A stretch of DNA of 64,000 bases from Chionoecetes opilio (lineage: Eukaryota > Arthropoda > Malacostraca > Decapoda > Majidae): the NCBI GenBank assembly GCA_016584305.1, contig JACEEZ010003584.1, positions 17,380 to 81,379 of the forward strand. The letters are read 5' to 3'. Shown here one piece after another: positions 1 through 12,489 of this stretch. The translations under genes and the position numbers were made by a program. Numbering within the stretch: the stretch's first letter is position 1; each line of letters starts with the position of its first letter. A model generated the notes under the pieces. That model had not been told where the DNA came from. It saw only the letters and a list, made by a program, of their open reading frames with translations, and ran no database searches.

Positions 1-118
1 CCGCATCCGCCCACCACACACCCACCCACCACACAACCACCATCATACTCGCCCACACACACACCACCACCACACGTCCATCACACACGCCGCCCACCAC
101 ACACCCGGCCACTGATTT
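1..118. repeat. CA/CCA-rich simple repeat
   Basis: Imperfect ACC and CA runs (cacacaccaccacc type). It is low complexity and has no coding signal. It may continue to the left of the window. Confidence 0.8.
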
Positions 119-639
119 GAACGGGGGAGATGCATGGCTGGATGAATCACAGCCCGCATTCATCTAGGTTTAGTGCAAGAGATAATTGGGTGAAACGTAG
201 ATGTGGTACACGTAGCCTACATACGTACGGGTCCATGATAGCATTAAACATCCTCGACGCACTTTCTGAAATGGCTGTGTAGCAAATAGATATTCAAATA
301 ACAGTTTTCATAGCGCCCTAAACATTTCAGTTTAATATCAAGTCCATCTATAGAGTTAGGAAAACATGCTAATGGCCTTTCTAAGAGCTCAAAACAATTA
401 GATATCGATGTGTAATACAGACAATCACGCTACTACTCTTTGCTGTGCCTTCAATAATTCAACCTTAACGATATTCCTTGAGCCTCTGCAAGAGGTAATG
501 AAGTGTACGCCCACTTTTACTCTCGGCAAACATCCAAGAAAGAGCTTTGGCACGCTACAATCGTATTTTGTGATGGCAAGCAGGGGCGGAGCTTAAATAA
601 GTATAATTTTACTCCGGAAGGACACTACAAAAAACGCCT
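119..639. other. Unannotated stretch
   Basis: Ordinary mixed-composition sequence. I see no recognisable gene, splice structure or repeat in it; the only open frame (about 60 codons near 408) has no family I recognise. Confidence 0.5.
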
Positions 640-727
640 TAAATATATATATAATATATTTTAAAATATATATATATATATATATATCAAATATATATAT
701 ATATATATATATAATTTTATATATATA
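640..727. repeat. AT dinucleotide microsatellite
   Basis: Nearly pure TA/AT runs that abut the left end of the hAT-like MITE beginning at 728. Confidence 0.9.
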
Positions 728-1268
728 CAGAGCTGGGCACTAAAATACATTGCATGTATTTAAATACTAAATACTAAATACATGGGAGAAATGTATTTAA
801 ATATTAAATACTAAATACTTTTACGAATGTATTTAAATACTAAATACTAAATACATAAATTGTATTTAAAAATACATTTGAAAATACATTTTAAATACAC
901 CAAATTTTAACATGTCCGAAAAAATGGATTTCTTAGGATTTCCTTAGATTTTGGGTTTTCTTAAAAATTTCCTTCTCAGGCCTAAAATTTCTTAAAAAGC
1001 AGGACATTTCCTTGCAAGTGGAACACGGGTTCACTGTAACATCAGGATTGCCAATAGTTTGGGGGGTTTGTGGCCAAATTACTGATAAAAAAGTATTTAC
1101 ATTTTTATATTATGAGTATTTAAATACAATGTATTTAAATACTCATAAAAGGGATTTAAATACTCTATTTAAATACATGACAACCAAAATGTTTAAAATA
1201 TTTTTAAATACACAAATGTATTTAAAAACGTATTTATATACAAATGTATTTAAATACTGCCGCTCCTG
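728..1268. mobile_element. hAT-like MITE (CAGAGCTGGGCA ends)
   Basis: The left end reads CAGAGCTGGGCA followed by TAAATAC-rich sequence. The right end is a decayed inverted copy (TACTGCCGCTCCTG). The same family ends with a well-preserved TACTGCCCAGCTCTG at 28139-28153. Internal sequence is mostly phased TATTTAAATAC units around a unique core near 910-1080. The terminal form C-A-G-A-G fits the hAT superfamily. The flanks are TA repeats, so the expected 8-bp duplication cannot be proven. It has no coding capacity. Longer copies lie at 20922-22165 and 26770-28153. Confidence 0.7.
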
Positions 1269-1277
1269 TATATAAAA

Positions 1278-1316
<39 letters not shown>

Positions 1317-1550
1317 TATAATAATATAAATATATTTTATATATATTATATATATATATATATATTTTATATATAATATATATATATTACCTATATATAT
1401 ATATATCTAAAAATATTATAATATATATCTATAGATTATATATTATATATATAATATTTTATTATATATTATATATATAAAATATAAAATATATATATAT
1501 ATATATAATAATATTATATATATATATATATATTATTATTATATATAATC

Positions 1551-1591
<41 letters not shown>

Positions 1592-1705
1592 ATATATATA
1601 TTATTATATCATGAAGTTTCAGGGTGACAGAGACACTCGGTATACTTGGGGTTGTTTATGAACGTTTCGCCAAGGCACTTGGCATCATATATATAATTTT
1701 ATATA

Positions 1706-1737
<32 letters not shown>

Positions 1738-1755
1738 ATATATATATATAATATT

Positions 1756-1799
<44 letters not shown>

Positions 1800-1857
1800 T
1801 TTATTTTATTATTATATTTTAATTATATAATATATTATTATATTTTTATATAAAATT

Positions 1858-1888
<31 letters not shown>

Positions 1889-2001
1889 TTTTTATATATA
1901 TATAATATATATATATTTATATATCATATATATATATATATATAATATATATATTATATAATATTATATATATATATATATATAATATATATTATATATA
2001 A

Positions 2002-2041
<40 letters not shown>

Positions 2042-2335
2042 TATATTTTAAATTTTAATATATATTATAATTTTATATTAATATATATATATATATATAT
2101 ATTATAATCATATTTTTATAAAATATAATATATATAATATATATATATTATGTATAGATATATATATATATATTTAAAATAATTATAAAATATATATAAT
2201 TATATATTATATATATATATATATAATAATATATATCTATATAAAATATAATGATATATATATAAAATATTATATATAATATATAATTTTTATATTTATA
2301 TTATATATATATATATTATATTTTATATATTCTTC
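1269..2335. repeat. Long AT microsatellite block
   Basis: Over 1 kb of TATA/ATAT with short non-repeat islands, mainly about 1610-1690. Open frames inside are artefacts of the repeat (poly Tyr/Ile). Confidence 0.9.
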
Positions 2336-3160
2336 TTAAATAATATAAGCGAAAGTGTGTCTGTCTGTGTGTGTGTGTGTGTGGTGTGTGTGTGTGTCTA
2401 TAGGTTCCCCCCCCCGGGGCGAAAACCCTCATATGGCACATTTTTGGAATCAGGTTGCCCAGGGGAAGGTAAAACCCCACTTTGAGATGATCCATCACTT
2501 TTTTTTTTTTTTTTTTTAGCAGCCTTTTAGCGAGAATTGTGAAAACAAAAAGTGGGTTGCGGAATTGAGGAAGCCTTGTGTAGGGTGTGGGAAATGGGGA
2601 GGAATGGGGGGTGATGGGTAATGGGTGGGGGGTGATGGATGATAAAATGGGTGGGGGGTGATGGTGATGGGTGAGGGAATAGGTGGGGGTATGGGTAATG
2701 GGTAGTGAAATGGGTGTTGAGTGGGAAAATGGGTGAGTGAATGGGGGGGAGGTGATGGTGGCTAATGGGTGAGTGAATGGGGGGGGGGTGATGGGTAAGG
2801 GGGTTGAGTGAATGGGTGTGTGGTGAGGGGGTAAGGGGTGAGTGAATGGGTGGGGGGTGGGGGGTTAAGGGGTGAGTAAATGGGTGGGGGGTGATGGGTA
2901 ATGGGTGAGTGAATGGGTGGGGGGTATGGGTAAGGGGTGAGTGAATGGGTGGGGGTGAGGGGTAAGGGGTGGTGAATGGGGGGGGGGAAAAATACTTTTC
3001 TACATCCTGTTTCAGGAAAAGTTAGAAGGGGCTATCTGGAGATCCTGTTTGGGGGGCCGAAGGGCCCCACCAAACACAGATGGGGGCCGGGGGGCCCACC
3101 AATACCCTCCGCAGGACTACCAAAAAAGCCGCCCGGGGGGGGCTTTGCGACTATATAAAA
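2336..3160. repeat. Macrorepeat unit 1 with G-rich minisatellite
   Basis: The unit starts with GCGAAAGTGTGTCTGTCTG and a GT run. It continues with a conserved block ending in poly-T and TAGCAGCC, then a minisatellite of about 30 bp (GGGTGATGGGTAATGGG / TGAGTGAATGGGTGG) at about 2590-2985. It closes with a conserved block containing TTTCAGGAAAAGTTAGAAGG and a GC-rich hairpin-like end near 3127-3143. The same order recurs in the next two units. Non-coding. Confidence 0.75.
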
Positions 3161-4462
3161 TAAAGCGAAAGTGTGTCTGTCTGTCTGTCTGTGGTGTGTT
3201 GTGTGTGTGCTATAGTTCCCCCCCGTGGCGCAAACCCTCATATGGCCTTTTTTGGAATCAGGTTGACCGGGGGAAAGGTCATAACCCACTTATGAGATGA
3301 TCCGATCACTTTTTTTTTTTTTTTTTTAGCACCTAAGCGAGAATTGTAAAAACAAAAGGGGGTTGCGAGAATGAGGAACCCTTTGTGTAGGGTGAGGGGA
3401 AGGGGTTTGAGTGAATGGGGGGGGTGATGGGAAAGGGGTTGGGATGATGGGTGGTGAATGGGGGGGTGAGGGGTTTGGGGGGTGATGGGTGATGGGTGAG
3501 GAATGGGTGGGGGGTGTGGTAATGGGTGGTGAATGGGTGTGTGGTGATGGGAAAAGGGGTGAGTAAATGGGGGGGGGGTAGGGGTAATGGGTGAGTGAAG
3601 GGGTGTGTGGTGGGGGGAAAAGGGGTGGTGAATGGGGGGGGGGTGATGGGTAGGGGGGAAAAATGGGTGTGGGGTGATGGGTAATGGGTAGTGAATGGGT
3701 GGGGGTTGAGTAATGGGGGGGGGTGAGGGGGTAATGGGTGAGTGATGGGTGTGGGGGGAGGGTAATGGGTGAGTGAATGGGTGGGGGTGATGGGTAATGG
3801 GTGAGTAAAGGGGTGTGTGGTGAGGGGTAAGGGGTTATGAATGGGTGGGGGTGGGGGTAAGGGGTGAGTGAATGGGGGGGGGGGTGAGGGTAAGGGTGGT
3901 GGTGATGGGAGGGGTGAGTGAATGGGGGGGGGGAGTGTGGTAAGGGGTGAGTGAATGGGGGGAGGGCGGGGGGTAAGGGGTGAGTGAAGGGGTGGGGGGT
4001 GATGGGTATGGGTGAGTGAAGGGGTGTTAGGAGGGTAATGGGTGATGAAAGGGGTGGGGGGTGATGGGTAATGGGTAGTAAATGGGGGGGGGGGGGTGAT
4101 GGGTAATGGGTAGTAAATGGGTGGGGGGTGATGGGAAAATGGGTGAGTGAAGGGGTGGGGTGATGGGTAATGGGGTGAGTGGGGGGTTGGGGGGTTGGGA
4201 AATGGGTGAGTGATGGGGGGGGGGTGATGGGTAATGGGTGAGTGAATGGGGGGGGTGATGGGAAGGGGTGAGTGAGGGTTTGGGGGGATACATCATTTCT
4301 ACACCCATGATTTCAGGAAAGTTAGAAGGGGCTACGGGGAGAGTCCAGTTTGGGGGCCGAAGCCCCCCAAAACACGGGTGGGGGGCCCAAAAGGGCCCCA
4401 CCAAATACCCTCCGGGGCTACCCAAAAAAGTCCCCCGGGAGGGCGGCTTTGCGGCTATATTT
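3161..4462. repeat. Macrorepeat unit 2 with G-rich minisatellite
   Basis: It has the same order of blocks as the preceding unit: GT-rich start, poly-T, a long GGGTGATGGGTAATGGGTGA minisatellite at about 3400-4280, then the TTTCAGGAAAGTTAGAAGG block and the GGGAGGGCGGCTTTGCGGC end. Long open frames on either strand here are repeat-driven (Pro/His/Ser on the minus strand) and should not be called genes. Confidence 0.75.
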
Positions 4463-4585
4463 TAAAATAATATAAAATTATAAAATATTATTTATTTTAA
4501 TATATATATATATTTTAATATAATATAAATATATTATATATATATATAATATATATATATATATAATATATATATATAAAAATAT
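4463..4585. repeat. AT microsatellite between macrorepeat units
   Basis: TATATA-rich spacer that separates macrorepeat units 2 and 3. Confidence 0.85.
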
Positions 4586-4612
4586 AACGAAAGTGTGTCT
4601 GCCCTTCTGTCG

Positions 4613-4647
<35 letters not shown>

Positions 4648-6280
4648 GTGTGTGGTGGTATGGGTTTTCCGCCCCCCGGGGCGCAAACACCTCTATGGCA
4701 CTTTTTGGAATCATTGATTGGTTGACCAGGGAAAGGTCATAAGCCCATTTATGAATGATCCATCACATTTTTTTTTTTTTTTTTTTTTTAGCAGCCTTTT
4801 AGCGAGAATTTAAAAACAAAGTGGGTTGCGAGAATTAGAGAGAACTGCAACTCGAAATGCCAGGGTTGCTGTATTTTTTTAATCAAAATTTTGGGTGAAA
4901 ATTGGTCAACTTGAAAAAAAAATATGGCTTTTTTCCACTGTACTTAAAACACAAAAGTAAAAATTTAAGAACGATTTTTTTCTATTGTATATTGTATAGA
5001 AGCCTGATTCTGTAAAATTGTAATAACCAAATAACCAAGTAGGTTTATAGTTGAGGGGGCAGGTAAATGCTACTCTATGATATTAATAGTAATAACGAAT
5101 GGTTAGAAGTTTTCTAACCTAGCAGTCTATTTTCCTGTTATTATTTTGGGATCAATCAGATGAAAGCCTAGAAATGCAATGATCACGCGTGAGTGGAATG
5201 TTTTGATTTAAACTCCCCCCCCCATCCCCCCCCCGCGGCCGTCGCCTCCACAATTATAACCTCATTTTCGCAGCAACAAGCCGATTTGGCATTCTTTTTT
5301 TTCTTCGTTTTTCCCGCATTTCTTATGTATTTTGACAACGGGTTTTCCAGACCGCGATACTGTCTTTTCCCCTGTGAACATCGCCCAAATTTTACATGCC
5401 CCCCAAAAAATGTAAAAAATCTATTAACTTTGCTACTCGAGGCAGTAATTTTTCATTAAAATTTCTATTATAAACGTTCCATGTAAATCTGTCATCCATA
5501 TAATTAGTAGAACAAAAGAAGAAAATTATTTTTGGTATTCGATGCGGTGCATCAATATTTTCGCGAAATTAAATTTTTGAAAAAAATTAGTCGGGAGCCC
5601 CAAAAAACGTAGACCAACCTTTGATTAAAACTGCCCGCACCACTGGGATTTTTTCGAGTTTTCAGTTCTCTCTAATTGAGGACCTTGATGTAGGGGGATG
5701 GGGATGGGGGAGTGAATGGGTGGGGTGATGGGTAAGGTTGGGGTGAGGGGGGAGTGAAATTTTTTGGGGGGGTGATGGGTTGGGGGGGTTGGGGGATGGG
5801 TAGTGAATAGGTGGGGGGTGGGTAATGGGGGAGTGAATGGGGGTGTGGTGATGGGGTAATGGGGGAGTGAATGGGGGGGGGGGGATTTGGGAATGGGGGA
5901 TGAATTGGTGGGGGGGTGATGGGTAATGGGTGATGAATGGTGTGTGGTGGATGGTAATGGGGGAGGAATGGGTGGGGGGTGAGGGGAATGGGGGAGTGAA
6001 AGGGGGGGGGGTGATGGTAATGGTTAGTTTAATAGGGGGGGGGTGAGGGGTTTAATGGGTGGTGAATGGGGGGGGGGTGAGGTAATGGGTGAGTGAATGG
6101 GTGGGGGGCGATGGGTTGGGTGAGTAAATGGTGGGGGGAAATAATACTTTCTACATCCATGATTTCAGGAAAGTTAAAGGGGGCTATCTGGGAGCCCTTT
6201 TTTTGGGTGGGCCAAGGCCCACCATCCCTCCGCGGGGAGCTACCAAAAAGTCCGCCTGGAGGGCGGCTTTGGGGCTATAA
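4586..6280. repeat. Macrorepeat unit 3, split by an inserted element
   Basis: The left part (4586-4836) matches the GT-rich and poly-T start of the other units. The right part (5674-6280) carries the minisatellite (about 5690-6130) and the conserved TTTCAGGAAAGTTAAAGG end. The two halves join cleanly at AATT when the 837-bp element at 4837-5673 is removed, because the neighbouring unit reads GCGGAATTGAGG uninterrupted. Confidence 0.75.
4837..5673. mobile_element. Inverted-repeat element with AATT target duplication
   Basis: The left end reads AGAGAGAACTGCAACTCGAAA and the right end is the inverted AGAGAGAACTGAAAACTCGAAA. The pairing continues, less perfectly, through about 30 bp. AATT flanks both sides (4833-4836 and 5674-5677), and the empty site is visible in the neighbouring macrorepeat units. 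No transposase frame is present, so it is a non-autonomous DNA transposon. A 4-bp duplication is seen in groups such as Sola or Chapaev, but I do not assign the family. Confidence 0.8.
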
Positions 6281-6830
6281 AAATTATAATATATTATATT
6301 ATTATATAAATAAATTTTATATAATTATAAATATATATATTATATTTATAATATATAATTATTATTTATATAATTATATATATTTATATAAAATAAAATA
6401 TTATATATTTATATATATTATTATATATATATATATATATATTATATATTATTTATATATATATATATATTTTAAATTATTATTATATATATATATATAT
6501 TTATATATTATTATATAATATATTATTATATATATATATATATTATTATATATATATTTTTTAAAAATTATTATTATATATATATATATAATAAATGTTT
6601 TTATTATATTATATAAAATTATATTATATATATATATATATTTATATTATATATTATATATATTATTTAATATATATATTATATTATATATACATATATT
6701 TTATATATATATATATATATTTTTTATATATATATATATTAATATATATTAATATATAATATAAAATATATTATATATATAATATATATATATATATATA
6801 CGTATATTTTAATATATATTATATATATAT

Positions 6831-6868
<38 letters not shown>

Positions 6869-6965
6869 CGTATATATATATACGTATATATATATATTAT
6901 ATATATATATAATATATTATATATATATATTTTATATAATATATAAATTATATATATATAAAAAA
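6281..6965. repeat. AT microsatellite block
   Basis: TATA/TTATA-rich sequence for almost 700 bp with no coding content. Confidence 0.9.
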
Positions 6966-7394
6966 TTAATCATGTCAAGTATTGGGAGTGTGAAGATTAT
7001 TTTTGGCTTATATATTTACATCCGACCCAAAAGCTATTTTAAAAGGGGAAATGGTTATTCTAGTGAGTTGTAAATATAGAAATTTTGATGAAATGCTTGG
7101 AAGAAACAAAGATCTTAAGATAAACCTAACAGTTGACAAAAAAATCGGTGAAAAAGAAGATTAGTAAATGAACTGCTGAATGCGGTGCGGATTCTGTGAT
7201 TTAGTGGATTTTGGAATAAAGCAAAAGGGATAAAAAGGGGAGAAAAGGGAAAAAAAGGGTGTATATATACTCTCACCCAACTTTAACACTTAAAAGTTTT
7301 TTTTTTTTCTCTTCTCACTCATTTCAACACCGTATAACATGTCATAGCTCATCCATCTTTTCCCCACAGCTATTATACAATCATTGAATACTTA
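6966..7394. other. Unannotated stretch
   Basis: AT-rich unique-looking sequence with no recognisable gene or repeat. Confidence 0.5.
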
Positions 7395-7410
7395 TATATG
7401 GCACTAAAGA

Positions 7411-7476
7411 GAGTCTAGAGAGAGAGAGAGAGAGGGAGAGAGAGAAGAGAGAAGAGAGAGAGAGGAGAGAGAGAGT
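7411..7476. repeat. GA microsatellite
   Basis: AGAGAG run with occasional GG interruptions. Confidence 0.9.
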
Positions 7477-7789
7477 AGTCACGAGGCAGGAAAGGGTCAC
7501 ATGCAAGTCATGAAATATAAACTAATATACGGTCGCACTCTCTCCCTTCTCTCTCACAATCGCTACATCGGCATTATCACTCAATGTTTGACAAAAGACA
7601 AAGGAGCCCCCTGAACCCGTCTGCCGCACCAATTCACATTGTAATATATGACTATACAACCACTATAGACATATAGTACACTATATACCACCTATCAATT
7701 ACACTATAAATCTCGCTATAATACTATAGTACTTTTTCTACTTTATACACTATACTACACTATATAAACCATAGTACCGTCACCTAACA

Positions 7790-7848
7790 ACATAAAGAAA
7801 TAAGAAGCTACAATGGACCTCGAGGCCTACACGGGTAGTTCCTGTCAC
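7790..7848 (-). repeat. CR1-like LINE 3' end remnant
   Basis: This short stretch (AAATAAGAAGCTACAATGG ... GGTAGTTCCTGT) matches the 3' end of the CR1-like fragments at 21134-21956 and 26979-27772. Only the tail survives. It sits immediately before the SINE. Confidence 0.5.
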
Positions 7849-7854
7849 TGGATT

Positions 7855-8131
7855 GTGGGGAGAGCGGTACGGAGCCTAGCCGGTCCCGACTGGCGCTTCT
7901 CGGTGACCCCAGAGTTCGATCCCGAAGAAAACCTAACACTATTGTCTGCACGTCGAGTGGCCTAAGAACAAAGCCCACATGTCCCTGCCATCAACTCTAC
8001 CTTCGAATTACGTAGTGCATAGGAGGACACACAGGGTGGCGCATGAGTCTCTCTAATACACAGGGCTGTCACTATAAGACAATCCTGCCTTGCGCCACCA
8101 ACGGCGAGGACCAGCCATCAGAGCCCTCAAG
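7855..8131 (+). mobile_element. tRNA-derived SINE (diverged copy)
   Basis: It aligns along its length with the better copy at 29937-30193. Shared parts are the tRNA-like head (CTGGCGCTTCTCGGTGACCC, AGTTCGATCCCGAAGAAAAC), the GTCGAGTGGCCTAAGAACA block, the CATCAACTCTACCTTCGA block and the CCTCAAGTGAA end. The B-box-like GGTTCGATCC core is degraded. Non-coding. Confidence 0.75.
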
Positions 8132-10520
8132 TGAATGATGTGTATATTATACTAACTTATCATAATGAATACATATATATATTATATACATATACATATA
8201 ATATGTCCAAAATGACATGTAACCTAGCCCAACCAAAACTCAACAAACACACAACCAAATGTGTTCTCAGACTTTTCATATTTAGTTTTAATTGCAACTT
8301 TTTTGCCCCCATATTTACCGCGCATCAAGCTCATGCGGCCAATGTCGCATGATAACGCCACATTCCTGCGTGCACTCGGCCGGCACACAAGCGAATTAAA
8401 GGCCGTGATTCCCATCAGCTCCGCTTGTACGGCCCGTTAAACAACACTACCGCTCAACAATGACGTCACCATACTCCACGTTTTGACAGTGGTATTTGCT
8501 TCTGTAACTGGTCACAGTTGGCAACTCCGCTCGAGCGGACACCGCCGAGCGAGAGACTGTGATAGACTTGATTTAACTTTGTCTGAGGCGACCGTAACAG
8601 CGGGTAACGGCGGTGCTGTAGACTTCTGTTGTGACCGTCTTGTGACGTCTTTGTGTTGTTGTATAGGCGGCCGTACACAAAGCGAGGATGATGGAACCGG
8701 GCTTAAGAGGCGGAGGCCCGTTACCGGGGGGGAGAGCATAATGATGAACGGTGGCGAGCGCCGAGCACGGGGGACGGACGACATGAGTGAAAGGGTAGCG
8801 TATAAGGGTATTTTTCTGATACCAAGAACAGCGACGAAGGTCAGCGCGAAGACAACGGGTATACCCCGTTTCTTCATGCCCGACACTTCGCCGTCGTCGC
8901 TGCTCTCGTTCCGTGAGAAAATATCCTTGTACATCTACCCGTCCTCTGTCGTTCGTTCGTTTCGTCGCGCTACGACACTTCATCATGACTCATCGTACGG
9001 GCCGGAGACTCGCATGTGTGGAGCTGGCGGACTGGTATAGTGATGGGGCAGGGCTCATATACGCTCTCCCTAACAATCCACAAAACCGCCCCACATCGCC
9101 ATTCACATGCCGTCTCCTGCGTGCTCTCACCCAGACTCGTCCTCACATACACAAAAACCCCAATGACACGGGTCCAAGCCGCTGGCCCCAGCGCTACAGC
9201 CACACGCTCAGACACATATCACCCACAGCCACGGTCGTTTTTCTGCTCACCAATCTCACTTGCTCTAACTCTTTTTGCTTGCTTATGTGCATGGGTACTT
9301 CCTTCAGACACTCTCACTTTTTCACATTTCAACCACACGCTCAGTCAGTTCCCAGCGTGGGGATATACCGACTTGTCTTCAATTTACCTCACGCTCGACC
9401 TTTTTGGTCCTGCTCTAAGGCTGCAAACACTGCCATACAGGTCATGCCAGCGCACGGGGGCTTTGCTGTGCTGCTAAGACATCACCACCGTCCGCCATCT
9501 TGTCTTCCCCCGAACCAGAACAAAGAATTTCACGATACCTACTTGTTTCACCTCAAAATTCCAGCAACATCCCACTTCGTAGACACAGTGCATACAACGC
9601 CCCCTCTCTTCGCTGTCCGTCAGCTAGGCTCCTCTGACACCTGCTCACTATGGCTGCTCCTTGAGATGCAGGAAGCAGCACGGGGCTTAAGCACCAGAGG
9701 GGGAACGAGTACACGTAACCAGGGCTCGGAAGCTAGGAATTGAGCTGACTTTACAGGCTACTGTGTTCCCTCTCTGCTGTTCACACACTCAGTGGTAAGG
9801 GTTTAGGCAAACACAAGGCCTTTCCGGTGTTCATAAACTTGAAGTACACACACCGTCATCACAATTCAAGTCACTCACTACATCTACAACTCCTAGTACA
9901 CTACAACACAGTAACGACAACAACAACCCCGGCCTCTTCCTCGGCCATCGCGGTGACGCTCCAACCTCCACAACCCCAGTACCTCTCGACTCGGCACCAT
10001 ATACCACAGTGGCCGCCTCCGTCAGTGGCGCCACACACAATCGGCACACAGCGGCCGTCGACAGGCCAGGCACCGCCACACTACCACCAGTCACACACCT
10101 CCACCCACAGGCACACAAAAAAGTGCCACCCACACGGACAACTAGCACCCCTCGTGGCCACCCCAGGCACTAACTCCACTGTGGCCACCTCGTGCCTCGT
10201 CCAGGCGCCGCAACACTACCACAAGTTCACACCACAGTGCCACTCACACGCGCAACACCACAGTGCCTCCGCACATGCATACATCCACGTGGCCCACCCA
10301 CAGGCCTACACCACTGTGTGGCGCTCTACGTCCAGGCGCCGCAACACTACTCAGTCACACACAGGTGCACCCTCAGTCAACCACAGTGCCACCACTGGCA
10401 CGTGCACCCACTGTGCCCACCACACAAGCGCACTGATACACCTCGAGCTTGAGTATATGTGGCTGGGGTGACGCGAGTCGTGAACGCTCGCTCCCCTAGC
10501 CTCCGTGTGTGTGTGTAGTC
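8132..10520. other. CpG-rich stretch, no gene recognised
   Basis: From about 8330 the composition turns GC- and CpG-rich compared with the AT-rich neighbours. Several 140-280-codon open frames exist on both strands, but they overlap each other, have no recognisable motif and differ in every frame as expected for stop-poor GC-rich DNA. A perfect YY1-type core (CCGCCATCTTG) lies at about 9491-9501, so a promoter or CpG island is conceivable. No TATA box and start codon combination convinces me. Confidence 0.4.
10030..10430. repeat. CACAGTGCCAC-type degenerate minisatellite
   Basis: Repeated pieces such as CCAGGCGCCGCAACACTAC (near 10202 and 10332) and CACAGTGCCAC (near 10230, 10260 and 10382) show a decayed tandem array. 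The His/Thr/Ser-rich open frame across it is a product of the repeat. Confidence 0.5.
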
Positions 10521-12489
10521 AGGTCCGATCCGGAGGTTAAAATGCAAGCTGCTAGATCTGATTATCGTCGACATGGCTAGTGGAGCGTGGTGTTTGTTTC
10601 GTTCGAGTGGCCGTGGTACATACCCACTCTTTTGCCCTAGAATTACCCTAACCCGTATACTGAAACACTGCTTCCTGGTGAATAGTTGTTTGACACATGT
10701 ATAACACGCAATATCGTGATTTTGGTACAAACTGGTGAAACTTGCGTGTAGAGTTGTATCAAACGTATGAACATAGAACTTGCAAGCGATGTGCCTTTTG
10801 CCTTCGTCAACCATGCTGATTTTCCGTATGTAAAAATTTTACCGCATCTCAGCAAACAACAAAGACGGTCGGGCCTCCGAGGCCCTCCTTGTCTTACCGC
10901 GGCTCCGACGGAAGTGTACGACGTAGGGCCGCTGGGATTTTGCTCAAGGGACGGCCTCACCGGCGGGCCGCTCCCAGCGGCCCGCCGGTAGGGCTAATGA
11001 CAATTTGCCGCTGTGTTGAATATTAACTGATTGGTGACTATGTAGTGGGTATTATCTTTCTAGTTATATTGGCATGCCTATATGTAATGTGTTAAGGGGT
11101 GTTGCACAAACCCATTAGCCGATTAATAACACGAATCGGGCTGTTCAACACTATATTAAAACCTTACTATATCTGCAATATGTCACTTAAGAAAGTATAG
11201 ACCATAAACATAGTTTCCTGTCGTTATCCAGTAACTACGATGACAAGTGGAGACTCACAAGATTGTGCTACGGGACCTGTGTTTTAATATCTATCATATT
11301 GTACAAAAACATTTTCGTTCTTGCGGTTTACATGCTGGTGTACTATGGAACCTGACAGCCATGTAGAAGGATATTGGTTGGGGACGAACCGCAAAAACAA
11401 CGTCACCCACTTGTGCGTTTTCTCACTAACTGATTTTTCACCACTGACACAACGCTGCCGAGGAATTTCCCTAAAAAAACGTGTCGTACTGCAATTATTT
11501 ATATTATTCAGTCTATTTCGATATAATGAAGGAGCGAAAACATGTTATAACTAAGTTGTCATAATGTTATCGACTGGTTAAGGGTGAAAATTTAGTCCTT
11601 TTGTGGGTTTTAAAACCCTTTTGTAATGGTTATCGTACGTTCTGGCAGTTTAGTGCATAATGGTAGCGGAAATGATCGAGTTCAAATAGTATTCTTTTCT
11701 AAATCATGAATTATCCATGTTAATTATCCTCATCTACAGATCCCTTTATTGGGTATACCGTTGAGTATTGATATGTGTTGATAAATTTTGGAATATTGAA
11801 ATAAGGGAAATAATATGACCTTGTGTTATCCCGTAATAATCTTCGCCGCGATAATCAAATGTTATTTTTTATATGATACTAGCTGCCACATAGGACTAAC
11901 GGGATAACCTTTTCCATGTAAACTCCTTCCTATGTTACGTATCTCATCTTTTTTTTCTATGATCTCTCGGTGTTCCTGATTAAGCTGGAAAATTTGAAAT
12001 AAACTGATATATGATAATTTCTATAAACTATATAAAAACTTTTATAACAATTTTTAATAGCTTGAACAGGCCTAATAGTAGTGATGGTACCGATATTGAG
12101 ATACGATGTATATTACTGAGTTAATATTATATAATATGAAATTAATATTTTCCCCCTAACAAATAGGTACCAGCGGGCCTCCGGAGGATTGACGTCAAGT
12201 TGCCGTGCTTGTCACTACTGATGTATACTACATCAAGATAATCATATAACTGGTTTCAAAATGTTTACACATAGAAATATTAAATTCTTCAAATTCTGTA
12301 CATTAATTTTCAACATAGTAAATTTTCCCGTCTGAAAATACACCAGCGGCCCTCCGGAGGGCTGACGGAGGTAAAAATTTTCCGCCGGCGGCCGCCGTTC
12401 GCCGCTCTACAGCCTACGTAGGCCCGCCGGTGAGGTTAGCTGGGATGTATGTTTAGCAAGGCAATATATATTATCTACCGTCAATAAAA
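10521..12489. other. Unannotated stretch with GC-rich islands
   Basis: Mostly AT-rich unique sequence. Three GC-rich islands occur: 10865-10990, 12168-12190 and 12340-12430. The last two share CAGCGG(G/C)CCTCCGGAGG. The first contains a perfect palindrome (see separate entry). No gene is recognised. Confidence 0.45.
10959..10989. repeat. Perfect GC-rich palindrome
   Basis: Arms ACCGGCGGGCCGCT and AGCGGCCCGCCGGT (14 bp each) flank a 3-nt CCC loop. It sits in otherwise AT-rich DNA. It could be an element end or a strong hairpin; nothing shows its function. Confidence 0.85.

Noticed and set aside
4027..4425. Pro/His-rich 132-residue protein on the minus strand
   Set aside because: It is the translation of the G-rich minisatellite inside a macrorepeat unit.
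9827..10471. His/Thr-rich 214-residue protein
   Set aside because: It follows a degenerate CACAGTGCCAC-type tandem repeat and has no recognisable domain.
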